Virus record (IMG/VR): IMGVR_UViG_3300037153_000456
Span: 1 to 51,032 of that record
DNA length: 51,032 nt
Origin: a virus
Reading direction: 5' to 3' (one strand)
The position numbers and the translations under genes were made by a program. Position 1 is the stretch's first letter, and each line of letters starts with the position of its first letter. Below are positions 1-6,803 of the stretch, one piece after another. Below the pieces are notes generated by a model. The model ran no database searches. It worked only from the letters and a program-made list of their open reading frames with translations, and was not told the origin of the DNA.

Positions 1-2
1 AC

Positions 3-818
3 TACGTGTTCGTGCAACTGATGAAGACGTCGTGGCAAATAACGAAAGGCACCAAGCTCCGGGTTGAAGTTGGTTTTGATCGCAATCTCGACGGGGTCGC
101 CGACAGCGCGCAAGGGGAATACATCAACGCGCAACTGGGCAGCTTGGTCACGTTCCATATTGGTAATGACCGGCTCGCCGACTTCATGCACGAATTCGGA
201 GAGGCCAATCATCTATGGGTCCGATTCCCGGGTGGCAACGAACAGCCATGGGTGATCGAGATGACCGGCAGTCGCAATGCCAAGACAGCGTTCATGTATT
301 GCGTAAACAAAGTGAGGGGTCTGCCTCCGGCGACGCAGCCGTACGGCACATCCCCTTCGACCCAGCCGTTCCAGCAGCAGCCCCAAGTGCAGGCGCCATC
401 GACGCCGCCGACGACGATCGCCGCCCGGCCAACCGGCAGAGACAGCGTTCCGATCATTGTCAGCGCCGACGGCAAGATGGTCCACGTGGACATGATTGTC
501 GGCGGCCAACCCGTCCGCATGCATCTCGACACTGGCGCTACGCAGATGACTATCACGGAAGCCATCGCCACAAAAATTGTCCGCGATCGTCAAGGCTCCT
601 ATGGCCCGAAAAGCAAAGGCAAGCTCGCAGATGGCACCATTCACGAAACCTACACGGTACTGATCAATGAGGTGCGGATCGGCACCCACACCATCCGCAA
701 CGTCACCGCCGCCATCATGGACAGCCTGCTGCTGCCGTTCCCGCTTGTGAACGACATCGCGCCGTTCACGGTCGACACCCGGGCGGGCGAGTTGGTGTTT
801 CACACGTCCAAATCATGA
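3..818 (+). CDS. Retropepsin-like aspartic protease domain protein, 5' partial
   Basis: The frame is open to the left edge, so the true start is probably outside the window; the GTG at 6 and ATG at 21 are only the first visible starts. The first 100 or so residues (TSWQITKGTKLRVEVGF and onward) resemble a small beta-rich periplasmic domain of the invasion-associated locus B type. A Pro/Gln-rich linker follows. The last 120 residues look like a clan AA single-domain aspartic protease: the motif LDTGATQMTI carries the catalytic DTGA, with hydrophobic strands after it. Such retropepsin-like proteins in alphaproteobacteria act as homodimers and are usually exported or membrane-bound. No signal peptide is visible because the N terminus is missing. 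The stop overlaps the next small ORF by ATGA. Fold assignment is by motif; the substrate is unknown. Confidence 0.72.
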   Translation, partial: YVFVQLMKTSWQITKGTKLRVEVGFDRNLDGVADSAQGEYINAQLGSLVTFHIGNDRLADFMHEFGEANHLWVRFPGGNEQPWVIEMTGSRNAKTAFMYCVNKVRGLPPATQPYGTSPSTQPFQQQPQVQAPSTPPTTIAARPTGRDSVPIIVSADGKMVHVDMIVGGQPVRMHLDTGATQMTITEAIATKIVRDRQGSYGPKSKGKLADGTIHETYTVLINEVRIGTHTIRNVTAAIMDSLLLPFPLVNDIAPFTVDTRAGELVFHTSKS

Positions 819-916
819 CCAAGATCATTCTGATCGCTGCGGCTCTGCTGACTGGCCTGTGGACTGGCTTCCTGCTGTACGGCGCGCTGCGCATGATCGA
901 TCTGGGGTTAATTTAA
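815..916 (+). CDS. 33-residue single-span membrane peptide
   Basis: The ATG overlaps the preceding stop in an ATGA junction, so translation is probably coupled. The product begins MTKIILIAAALLTG and is one hydrophobic helix with a short polar C terminus. It is too short to classify. Coupling, length and hydrophobicity support a real inner-membrane peptide, but no function can be assigned. Confidence 0.5.
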   Translation: MTKIILIAAALLTGLWTGFLLYGALRMIDLGLI

Positions 917-992
917 CTGTCAACTTGTGCTTGACACGAATGTCGGGTACAACCGGCGCCGTTTCCACTCCAGTGGGGGATAGATAAAACCA

Positions 993-1262
993 ATGAAGCT
1001 ATTTGCCGGACTATTCGCACTCGCACTAATGTCGACCACCGCGTCGGCGCAGTACATGCCGTACGGTGCAAGCCCAAATCCATACGGATACGGGTCTAAC
1101 CCGAATGCCCACGTCGTGCGTCCGTACCAGACGCAAAGTGGCACCTACGTGCAACCGCACTACCAGACCAATCCCAACAACACGCAGATGGACAACTACG
1201 GTACCCGCGGCAACATCAACCCGTACACCGGACAAGTCGGGACACGGACCCCGCGGTACTAA
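993..1262 (+). CDS. Small secreted Tyr/Pro/Asn-rich protein
   Basis: 89 residues. A signal peptide is clear: MKLF, then a hydrophobic core, ending with TASAQ as a signal peptidase I site near residue 20. The mature part is low-complexity and rich in Tyr, Pro, Asn and Gly, with the pattern HVVRPYQTQSGTYVQPHYQT followed by NINPYTGQVGT. This resembles a family common in Bradyrhizobium chromosomes and prophages. A purine-rich GGGGGAT lies about ten bases before the ATG. A strong terminator follows directly, so this is the last gene of its transcript. The role is unknown; it is probably periplasmic or extracellular. Confidence 0.75.
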   Translation: MKLFAGLFALALMSTTASAQYMPYGASPNPYGYGSNPNAHVVRPYQTQSGTYVQPHYQTNPNNTQMDNYGTRGNINPYTGQVGTRTPRY

Positions 1263-1298
1263 ACGCCGCTTAGACTTAGAAACCCAACATCACGAAGC

Positions 1299-1330
1299 GC
1301 CCCGGAGAAAAACTCCGGGGCTCTTTTTTT
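1299..1330 (+). terminator. Rho-independent terminator
   Basis: A perfect GC-rich stem (CCCCGGAG pairing with CTCCGGGG, plus one outer G-C pair) closes an AAAAA loop. It is followed by C and a run of seven T. It lies about 40 bases after the secreted-protein gene and ends the plus-strand transcript. Confidence 0.93.
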
Positions 1331-1529
1331 GCATTTGAATTGTGGCGGCCTCATTGAAATAAGGACTCTCACTCAAAGAATCGGAGCTAACCCATTGACC
1401 GATTCCGATTCACGAGTCGCGAAAAACTGATTGTGGCAACTTTTGAAATTTTGTTTGCAAATAATTTCAATGGTCTTGACTCGCTAAGTCATTGACGAAA
1501 TCGCAAAACGAAAATTCCAAAAAATTTCC
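1331..1529. other. AT-rich intergenic stretch
   Basis: I see no gene here. The stretch is clearly more AT-rich than its flanks. It holds an 8-bp inverted repeat, GAATCGGA at 1378-1385 and TCCGATTC at 1404-1411, and two TTGAC-type hexamers (1476 and 1492) without a convincing -10 at the right distance. It could carry an operator. Confidence 0.4.
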
Positions 1530-1913
1530 ATGTTAGAATCTCTCTGTCGGTTGGAGATGAGTCCGATCGATGCGAGCGACGTGCTCGGGTTGTTTGACAG
1601 TGTGAATATGAAACGAAGGGAGGTGAGAACAATCACCGCCGAGAAGAAAGACTACCTCGCCGTCATTGACGTGAGCGGCGTGGGCTCGTGGGCCCGGGGT
1701 CCTGACAAAGCGAAGACGATCAAGGATGTCGTCCGCATCTTCAAGCAGGACTTCAAGAGCCACTTCGTGCTGAAGAAAGGCACGACGCTCCACATCGACG
1801 TGCTCGATGTGACCGGCCACGACAAGATCAGGTGGGACTGCCGCGGCTTCTGGAACGACGACGTAAACAAACCGTTCGCCAGTCCAGTTGAGCGGGTCAC
1901 GGTCACGCTCTGA
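1530..1913 (+). CDS. Hypothetical small protein with uncertain start
   Basis: The open frame from 1530 codes for 127 residues, but the conserved-looking part begins near TAEKKDYLAVIDVSG. A perfect Shine-Dalgarno GGAGGTGA at 1619-1626 lies five bases before an in-frame ATC at 1632, which would give MTAEKKDY as the N terminus. The in-frame ATGs at 1530, 1557 and 1608 have no comparable ribosome site. The true start may therefore be a non-AUG codon or a mutated ATG. The protein is a compact alpha/beta domain rich in Lys and Asp with no motif I recognise. A GC-rich hairpin follows the stop. Confidence 0.6.
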   Translation: MLESLCRLEMSPIDASDVLGLFDSVNMKRREVRTITAEKKDYLAVIDVSGVGSWARGPDKAKTIKDVVRIFKQDFKSHFVLKKGTTLHIDVLDVTGHDKIRWDCRGFWNDDVNKPFASPVERVTVTL

Positions 1914-1922
1914 GGCAACAAC

Positions 1923-1945
1923 GGCCCGGTGCTCGTCACCGGGCC
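1923..1945 (+). terminator. Hairpin after a gene; possible weak terminator
   Basis: A perfect 8-bp stem, GGCCCGGT with ACCGGGCC, closes a 7-base loop just after the preceding stop codon. No T run follows, so intrinsic termination is doubtful. It may act as a 3' stabilising structure or insulate the next promoter, which starts at once downstream. Confidence 0.5.
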
Positions 1946-1948
1946 ATT

Positions 1949-1986
1949 CACGCCATCTTGACATAGACGTCAGAATGTCGTATAAG
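1949..1986 (+). promoter_or_regulatory. Early promoter-operator module, copy 1
   Basis: -35 TTGACA at 1958-1963, a 17-bp spacer, -10 TATAAG at 1981-1986. Outer half-sites are CACGCC at 1949 and GTCGTA at 1977, 28 bp apart. The spacer ends with the inner element CGTCAGAATGTCG. This is one of seven related modules in the window. A GGAGGT ribosome site and the ATG at 2008 follow. Confidence 0.85.
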
Positions 1987-2007
1987 AGAAATGGAGGTAC
2001 TGAACGC

Positions 2008-2352
2008 ATGAAATGCAAACTTGATCACAGCGAAGACGGAATGATCCCGCAGTTCCTGTGCGTGACTTGCAACCCGCGCAGGATCGGATCGAACTTCGGG
2101 CCGCCGCTGGTGGCCGAATGGGTCGACCCGGTCGCGGTCCGGCAGCGGGAGCTACGGGAGGCGCAGGCGGCAGCGGCCAAGGCCAAGAAGAAAGAGGCAC
2201 TGGCCAGCCACCTGCAGAAGATCGAAGACGACCACCCGGGCGAAGAGTGGGACCGCAAGAACAAGATGTGGAAACGGACCAAGCGGTCCATGGCCAGATA
2301 CGAAGCAAAGCTCAAGGCAGAGTTCGAAGCAGCAGCGAAGGAGGCAGCGTGA
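2008..2352 (+). CDS. Small charged early protein
   Basis: 114 residues from the ATG at 2008, chosen because GGAGGT at 1993-1998 is well placed and copy 1 of the early promoter lies just upstream. The N terminus has three cysteines and a histidine (MKCKLDHSEDG, then LCVTCNP), which could bind a metal. The rest is a highly charged helix rich in Lys, Glu and Ala, probably coiled coil. The stop overlaps the next gene by GTGA, so the two are translationally coupled. It is the first gene of a four-gene early operon. Function unknown. Confidence 0.75.
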   Translation: MKCKLDHSEDGMIPQFLCVTCNPRRIGSNFGPPLVAEWVDPVAVRQRELREAQAAAAKAKKKEALASHLQKIEDDHPGEEWDRKNKMWKRTKRSMARYEAKLKAEFEAAAKEAA

Positions 2353-2981
2353 CGATCCGTCAACCAGTCATCGAGACCAAGGTGCCCTACTGCGGGCCGA
2401 CCGCGATCGCGCTCCTGACCGGGGTGCCCTACAGCCGGGTCGAGCACATGATCCGGCGCAAGCGCGGCGGCTATCGCGACCGCAACGGGCGCCGCAAGAA
2501 GGTGAAGGGCTCCTACCATTGGGAGGTGACCAAAATCCTGAAGCGGCTCGGCTGCAAGGTCGAGGAGATCAAGGTCACCGGCTCCACGCTCGGCGCCTTC
2601 GTCGAAGACCAGCGCCATGCTGGCACCATGCTGGTCCGGGTCACCGGGCACTTCATGGTGGCGAGCGGCGGCATGGTTGCCGACACTACCTACCCGACCC
2701 CGGTCGCGATCGAGCAGTACCCGAAGCACACCCGGCGCGTCGTGCAGGCATGGCGGGTTGTGGCCCCGGAGACCCCGCGCTACACGGTCGCTGATCCGAT
2801 CGACCCGGTGCGCGAACCCAAGCCCAAGCCGGACATCCGTCTCGTGCGCTACCAGCGCGCGGTCGACAATCTCAAGCGCTGGCAGACCAAGGCCAAGCGC
2901 GCCGAGACCGCGATGCGCAAGCTGCGCAAGCAGGTCCGTTACTACGAAACAGCGCTGGCGGCAGATAGGAGTGTAACATGA
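2349..2981 (+). CDS. Putative papain-like (C39-like) cysteine peptidase
   Basis: 210 residues from the GTG at 2349, which overlaps the previous stop. Near the N terminus is the motif PYCGPTAIALLTGVPY, where the Cys would be the nucleophile of a papain-like fold. About 80 residues on, VTGHFMVASGG gives the His, and VADTTYPTP supplies a possible Asp. This Cys-His-Asp order matches C39-like and related phage peptidases. The last 50 residues form a basic helix. The product could process host or phage proteins early in infection, but no substrate is evident. It belongs to the operon led by promoter copy 1 and is followed by an ATGA overlap. Confidence 0.62.
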   Translation: MTIRQPVIETKVPYCGPTAIALLTGVPYSRVEHMIRRKRGGYRDRNGRRKKVKGSYHWEVTKILKRLGCKVEEIKVTGSTLGAFVEDQRHAGTMLVRVTGHFMVASGGMVADTTYPTPVAIEQYPKHTRRVVQAWRVVAPETPRYTVADPIDPVREPKPKPDIRLVRYQRAVDNLKRWQTKAKRAETAMRKLRKQVRYYETALAADRSVT

Positions 2982-3634
2982 AGCTGGGCGAGATCACGAT
3001 CGTCAGCAACCGCAAGATCACGGACGTTAAGTTGCTCAAGGCGCTGGCCACTCTCAACTACATCCATGACGAGTTCGACGCGACCGGCGTGATGGCGTTC
3101 CCGGGCAAGTCGAAGGAGTCCTGCATCCTGTCTGCCCTGACCGTGCGCGACTTCCTGCAGCGGGTCGGCTTCAAGCAGGCAAGCGTTCGATCGGTCGGCG
3201 TAATGATCCGCGCTTTCCGAAATGACATCGAGCTTCATTCGGTCGGCGTCGGCCTGCCCGCGCGTTTCTATACGCCGGACGCCAAAGGCATGTACGACAG
3301 CAGCGGCTGGAATGGCCACCTCGTGGCGACGGTCGAGGGCTATCTGATCGACGTAACCATGTCGCCGTGGAAGCGCGAGCAGTGGCCGGACCTGCCGGAG
3401 ATGCTGGTGATGCCGGTCGAGGAGCCAAATGCGCAGAGCTTCCCGCTCAATGGTCTGCATGCGATCGCGACCATGTGGCTCAGTGAATCCGAGGACAAAA
3501 GCTATACGGCTGATGTGCTCTACCTCGACCAGCCGACGAACCGCTCGTGGAAGATTGCGCCGGATGCCGGGAAGGATCGGCGCCGGGCTGTCACCGATGC
3601 CTTGGTGAAGCGCTTCGGTCCGTGGCGTGAGTAA
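2978..3634 (+). CDS. Hypothetical protein, possible transglutaminase-fold Cys-His-Asp triad
   Basis: 218 residues, start overlapping the preceding stop. A cysteine starts a helix (KSKESCILSALTVRDFLQRV). A Trp-Asn-Gly-His-Leu segment (WNGHLVATVEGYLIDVT) then gives His and Asp on successive strands. This spacing fits the transglutaminase/papain superfamily, though identity cannot be proved by eye. With the preceding C39-like gene it makes two cysteine-protease-type folds in one early operon. The C-terminal 80 residues show no motif I know. Confidence 0.55.
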   Translation: MKLGEITIVSNRKITDVKLLKALATLNYIHDEFDATGVMAFPGKSKESCILSALTVRDFLQRVGFKQASVRSVGVMIRAFRNDIELHSVGVGLPARFYTPDAKGMYDSSGWNGHLVATVEGYLIDVTMSPWKREQWPDLPEMLVMPVEEPNAQSFPLNGLHAIATMWLSESEDKSYTADVLYLDQPTNRSWKIAPDAGKDRRRAVTDALVKRFGPWRE

Positions 3635-3896
3635 AGCATCAGAACATGCTACTGAGTCTGCCATGGCGGAAATAACGCTCGAACTGCTCGGCGAAATGAT
3701 GAAGCGGATGATGGATCGGCAGGAGATCATCATCGCCGACATCGCTGCCTTGAGGGATCGGCTGACGGCAGTCGAGCAGCATGTTCATGCAACAGGCCAG
3801 CACGTGATCGCGCTCTCAACTGACATCGCCAATCTCAACGGGCGGATGGCGCGTGTTGAAGATCGACTTGATCGGATCGAGCGACGTCTCGGCTGA
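3627..3896 (+). CDS. Small coiled-coil protein
   Basis: 89 residues from a GTG that overlaps the previous gene, or 77 from the ATG at 3663; neither has a strong ribosome site. Almost the whole product is heptad-patterned (ALRDRLTAVEQHV, then GRMARVEDRLDRIERRLG), so it should form an oligomeric coiled coil. Proteins like this are common in rhizobial prophages with no known role. It is the last gene of the operon, and its stop lies three bases from the stop of the convergent membrane peptide gene. Confidence 0.68.
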   Translation: MSKASEHATESAMAEITLELLGEMMKRMMDRQEIIIADIAALRDRLTAVEQHVHATGQHVIALSTDIANLNGRMARVEDRLDRIERRLG

Positions 3897-3899
3897 CGA

Positions 3900-4019
3900 T
3901 TAGATCACACCAGACCAGCGCAGCACGACCAGCATGACCATGCCGATCGCGGCGTAGATCGCCAGCGCGTTCACGACCCCGGTGAAAAACTCTGAACTGA
4001 CACGTGGCCTGTCGTACAC
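3900..4019 (-). CDS. 39-residue single-span membrane peptide
   Basis: The start is the GTG at 4019, six bases after a GGAGGAG ribosome site on the minus strand. The product starts with a short polar segment (YDRPRVSSEFF), then one strongly hydrophobic helix (NALAIYAAIGMVMLVVL) and a short tail. It lies downstream of the Cro/CI-like gene on the same strand and overlaps one arm of an inverted repeat that carries the TACGAC half-site of the early promoters. It may be a small membrane effector or a holin-like peptide, but nothing decides this. Confidence 0.5.
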   Translation of the reverse strand: MYDRPRVSSEFFTGVVNALAIYAAIGMVMLVVLRWSGVI

Positions 4020-4049
4020 GGCTCTCCTCCACGGAGAACCGTACGACAG
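4009..4049. repeat. Inverted repeat with TACGAC half-sites
   Basis: CTGTCGTAC at 4009-4017 and GTACGACAG at 4041-4049 form a perfect 9-bp inverted repeat, 23 bases apart. The arms contain the GTCGTA and TACGAC hexamers that flank the early promoters. The repeat lies between the Cro/CI-like gene and the small membrane peptide, so it is a candidate operator for the same regulator. Confidence 0.6.
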
Positions 4050-4075
4050 TTTTGTCAAGTGAGTTTGGTACGATC

Positions 4076-4309
4076 CTACTTGTCGGCAAAGAATGCGGTG
4101 ATCGGAACCCGCAAGGCTTTCGAAATCTCTTCGAGCCGCGACGCCGCAACCCGATTGACTCCGTACTCGTATTTCTGCACCTGCTGGAACGTGATGCCGA
4201 GCTTCCCGGCCAGCACCTCCTGCGACATCCCGTTTTTCAGACGGATTTGCCGGATGCGGCTGCCGACGTGAACGTCGCGCGGATGCGGCGCCTTTTTATT
4301 ATTGGCCAT
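4076..4309 (-). CDS. XRE (Cro/CI) family DNA-binding regulator
   Basis: 77 residues, a single helix-turn-helix domain with almost nothing else. The HTH is clear: VGSRIRQIRLKNGMSQEVLA, then KLGITFQQVQKYEYG, then NRVAASRLEEISKAL. This is the standard alphaproteobacterial XRE pattern. There is no C-terminal peptidase or dimerisation domain, so it is Cro-like or a short repressor, not a RecA-cleavable CI. It overlaps the upstream regulator gene by 11 bases and is transcribed divergently from the early operon that starts at 2 kb. It is the best candidate in the window to bind the repeated promoter operators; that is inference. Confidence 0.88.
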   Translation of the reverse strand: MANNKKAPHPRDVHVGSRIRQIRLKNGMSQEVLAGKLGITFQQVQKYEYGVNRVAASRLEEISKALRVPITAFFADK

Positions 4310-4694
4310 GACCGTTCGTTTTCTTTTTGCGCTTGCGCTTCTTCTTCGGTCCGCGCCCTTGCTTGATCAGCCACGTCGCTTGTGCTTCCCGCTCTTTGCT
4401 GTAGTTGAACTTGCGCACGTCGCGGAAGCCGATGATGAGGTTGCCGTCCTCGTCGATGTCGTCGCGCCGTACGGCACCGACCGCGGTGGTGAAAGCGGCG
4501 ACCGTCATGTTCTGCGGTCGCTTGGTCTTGCCAGACAGCCAGTTGGCGAAAGTGGCAGAAGCCACGCCGGACACCTCGTGTGCCCGGTGCGGGTTAAGCC
4601 CACGATCTTCCATCAAGGTTTGCACCGCGTCGACAATCTGGTCGCGATCGCCCCAGCGCAAGCCACGGTAGTTCACACCGATGCGTGGCGCCAT
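4299..4694 (-). CDS. HTH-type DNA-binding protein with basic tail
   Basis: 131 residues. The middle part (NPHRAHEVSGVASATFANWL, then SGKTKRPQ and MTVAAFTTAVG) reads as a helix-turn-helix of XRE-like type. The C-terminal 20 residues are almost all Lys and Arg (GPKKKRKRKKK), suited to non-specific DNA binding. It lies between two other small regulator-type genes on the minus strand and overlaps the XRE gene by 11 bases. It is probably a transcription regulator of the phage. Confidence 0.7.
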   Translation of the reverse strand: MAPRIGVNYRGLRWGDRDQIVDAVQTLMEDRGLNPHRAHEVSGVASATFANWLSGKTKRPQNMTVAAFTTAVGAVRRDDIDEDGNLIIGFRDVRKFNYSKEREAQATWLIKQGRGPKKKRKRKKKTNGHGQ

Positions 4695-4709
4695 TGCATA
4701 TCCTCCTCG

Positions 4710-5126
4710 TTATTTTTTTGTTTTCGATTTCGGTTGCTTGTGGCGCAGCCGGTCGCGGGCGCCCTTGGTCAGCAGCCAGCCGCTACCATCATCGGCGCGC
4801 TTGATGTCGCCGCTGGTTTTCAGAACATGCATCACCGAGCTAATCGATTTGTCAGAGCGGCCAGCGGCGGAGAACGCTTGGCGCAATTCATCGGTGGTGA
4901 GTTGCTTGTGCTTGTAAAGCGCCTGCAGCATGAACTCGCGACCGGGTGTGGCGAACACACCGCGGCGGCGTGATGGCTCTGGTTCCGCGTGCCCGTTTGG
5001 TTTGCGTGGGCCGTTGTCGAGGTCGAGATCGATCTTCAATACGCCGCGCATCTTCTTTAATGCTTCGATAGTGGCGCCGACCGCCTCCGGCTCGACGCCT
5101 AAACGGATTGGAAACAGTTTCGCCAT
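4710..5126 (-). CDS. Putative winged-helix regulatory protein
   Basis: 138 residues. The C-terminal half (REFMLQALYKHKQLTTDELR, then SDKSISSVMHVLKTSGDIKR and GSGWLLTKGARDRL) has the helix, helix, recognition helix and wing layout of small winged-helix proteins. The N-terminal 60 residues are a charged linker region. It is first of three minus-strand regulator genes. Upstream on this strand lie TATGAT-like and TTGAAC-like hexamers without a clean pair, so its promoter is not resolved. The product probably binds DNA. Confidence 0.62.
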   Translation of the reverse strand: MAKLFPIRLGVEPEAVGATIEALKKMRGVLKIDLDLDNGPRKPNGHAEPEPSRRRGVFATPGREFMLQALYKHKQLTTDELRQAFSAAGRSDKSISSVMHVLKTSGDIKRADDGSGWLLTKGARDRLRHKQPKSKTKK

Positions 5127-5227
5127 GTAAATCGTTCCTCTGTGTTCGTGAAGCCGTTAGGCTATCGTACAATCATAGGTGGTTCAAGGCTTGCTTGACA
5201 GTTCGCGCAAATGTCAGATTGCAGACA

Positions 5228-5265
5228 TAAAAAAAGAACCCCCAAGACCGGGATGGCCTTGGGGG
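5228..5265 (-). terminator. Terminator of the late operon
   Basis: Read on the minus strand, CCCCCAAG pairs with CTTGGGGG around an 11-base loop. A TTC and a run of seven T follow. It lies about 30 bases after the stop of the lysozyme gene and closes the long minus-strand structural operon. Confidence 0.92.
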
Positions 5266-5295
5266 CGCGGAGGTTGGAGGATTCAAGCTATGGTA

Positions 5296-6435
5296 CTAAT
5301 CAACCACCCTGACATTGACCGTGACATTTGGCGGCGCCGCAATTTCCAGCACAATATCCACGACTGATTGTTCCGGCTCCGGTTCTGGCGGGGCTGGCTC
5401 GGCACCGCCTTCGGACCATTCGGCGCGCAGCCGTGCAGCCGTGCCATTATAGCGATTGACATCGAGCGCGCCGTCGCTGTCGCCGGGGATGCCGGGACAT
5501 GATCCATATTCGGTGTACTGCCAGAGGAAATAATTCGGCCACGTCCCTTTCGGCCAGTCCGGTTCGCCGGTCGTGTACTGGGCGAGCCAGAGTTTGTACT
5601 GCGCCAGTTCCTCGTCGCATTCGTCTTCGTCGACTTGCTCCTTGAGCACGTGACCGGAATAAATGATCGCGCGCACGCCGGTCAGCATGAAGACCTCATG
5701 CAGCCATGCCTTGAGATCATCGAGCGAGACGTCTTCATCTTCGTGGTCAGCCGCGAGCAGGTAGCCGCAGTCCGCGGCGTCTTCACCAATCTTGTCGACA
5801 AAAAATCTCGCCTGTTCCTTCATGTCCCCGGGCCTTAGAAAATGATACGCGCCCCAGAGCAATCCCACATCGAGCGCCGCAACCTTGCGCTGGTTGTAGG
5901 TTGAATCGACCGTATTCGCGCCTTCGGTGATCTTGTGAATGATTCCCACCACCCCGGCAGCCTTGGCCTTTTCGAAGCTCTCGACCTCGTCCCAGTGCGA
6001 CAGATCGATCACCGCCTTGTCGAGCGTGACCGCGCCTTGCGAAGTTGCCGGGAAGATCACCTGCACCTCGTCATCGGTCTCGATCCCGAGTTGCTCCAGC
6101 AGGCCCGGGCTGATGTCGGCAATGCGTCCGGTATTTTCGTGCGGGCCCCAGTCGGCGGGGAAGGCTGCGCAGACGCGCCCGGTCCTTGGCGCCCGCACGA
6201 TCGCCACCTTGTCCAGCAGCATCTCGCGCGGGGTGACGTCATAGTCCCAGCGGCAGGCGATGTACGGTGTATTTGGATCGAGCCGCCGGGCAAGGCCGGT
6301 TGTGCCGACCGGCTGCTCGTCGAGAAACAGTTGCGGCGCATCGGAGACGTCGTAGATAAACGCCAGCCCCTCGTCCGGCGAGACACCTTCATCATCCGGC
6401 CCGCCAAACCATGAGACCTTGCCAGAAAGTTTCAT
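5296..6435 (-). CDS. Endolysin: double-psi beta-barrel domain plus GH25 muramidase
   Basis: 379 residues. The C-terminal part is a glycoside hydrolase 25 lysozyme: VIDLSHWDEV near residue 142 carries the catalytic Asp of the first strand. Next come GIIHKITEGANTVDSTY, LLWGAYHFLRPGDMKEQA, LAADHEDED and RAIIYSGH, in the family order. About 140 residues precede it and include YIACRWDY and the AIVRAPRTGRVCAAFPADWG to DISPGLLEQLGIETDDEVQV stretch, which fits a RlpA/barwin-type double-psi beta barrel. A Pro/Glu linker and short hydrophobic tail end the protein. It should cleave the glycan of peptidoglycan for release. It is last in the late operon, overlaps the preceding membrane-protein gene by ATGA, and is followed by the terminator. 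No signal peptide is seen, so a holin would be needed. Confidence 0.9.
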   Translation of the reverse strand: MKLSGKVSWFGGPDDEGVSPDEGLAFIYDVSDAPQLFLDEQPVGTTGLARRLDPNTPYIACRWDYDVTPREMLLDKVAIVRAPRTGRVCAAFPADWGPHENTGRIADISPGLLEQLGIETDDEVQVIFPATSQGAVTLDKAVIDLSHWDEVESFEKAKAAGVVGIIHKITEGANTVDSTYNQRKVAALDVGLLWGAYHFLRPGDMKEQARFFVDKIGEDAADCGYLLAADHEDEDVSLDDLKAWLHEVFMLTGVRAIIYSGHVLKEQVDEDECDEELAQYKLWLAQYTTGEPDWPKGTWPNYFLWQYTEYGSCPGIPGDSDGALDVNRYNGTAARLRAEWSEGGAEPAPPEPEPEQSVVDIVLEIAAPPNVTVNVRVVD

Positions 6436-6800
6436 TTTTTGTCCTCGTCACAGATCGGTGGATTCCATTTGCGCAGTGATTTGCGGCTGGCGGCATAAGC
6501 CACGACACCGGGATTCATTCCGGCGATCGCACGCTGCGGCTGGTCGCGTGGGTCTTTCATCATCACGATGAACAAATTCTGCGTGTGCTCGCGCAGCCCG
6601 CGGTCGAGCGCTTCGAGGATGATGTCGCGCATGTGCTCGCGTTCCTCGACCGTAACGCAGTAATTGTATCGAAAGATGATCTCAGACCGCGGCGACGGCA
6701 CAGGCGGCGGCGTTTGTGGATTAGCCTGATAGATAGCAAGAACGATGAACGTCACCGCGACGAGAAAAATAATCCAGAGCGTCACGGCGAGGCGTTGCAC
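6432..6800 (-). CDS. Small membrane protein next to the endolysin
   Basis: 122 residues. One N-terminal membrane helix (LAVTLWIIFLVAVTFIVLAI) is followed by a Pro-rich linker and a soluble domain of about 80 residues with two cysteines. Gene position just before the lysozyme, with an ATGA overlap, suggests a lysis role such as a spanin or an atypical one-span holin. No coiled coil typical of Rz is obvious, and no lipoprotein partner was found nested in it. The lysis role rests on context only. Confidence 0.55.
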   Translation of the reverse strand: MQRLAVTLWIIFLVAVTFIVLAIYQANPQTPPPVPSPRSEIIFRYNYCVTVEEREHMRDIILEALDRGLREHTQNLFIVMMKDPRDQPQRAIAGMNPGVVAYAASRKSLRKWNPPICDEDKK

Positions 6801-6803
6801 GAT

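Noticed and set aside
925-953. Promoter for the secreted-protein gene (TTGTGC, 17 bases, TACAAC)
   Set aside because: Only weak matches; the nearby TTGACA has no matching -10, so I did not list it as a feature.
4021-4060. TTGACA on the minus strand before the small membrane peptide as another copy of the early promoter
   Set aside because: The distance from TTGACA to GTCGTA is 8 bases too short and no -10 follows.
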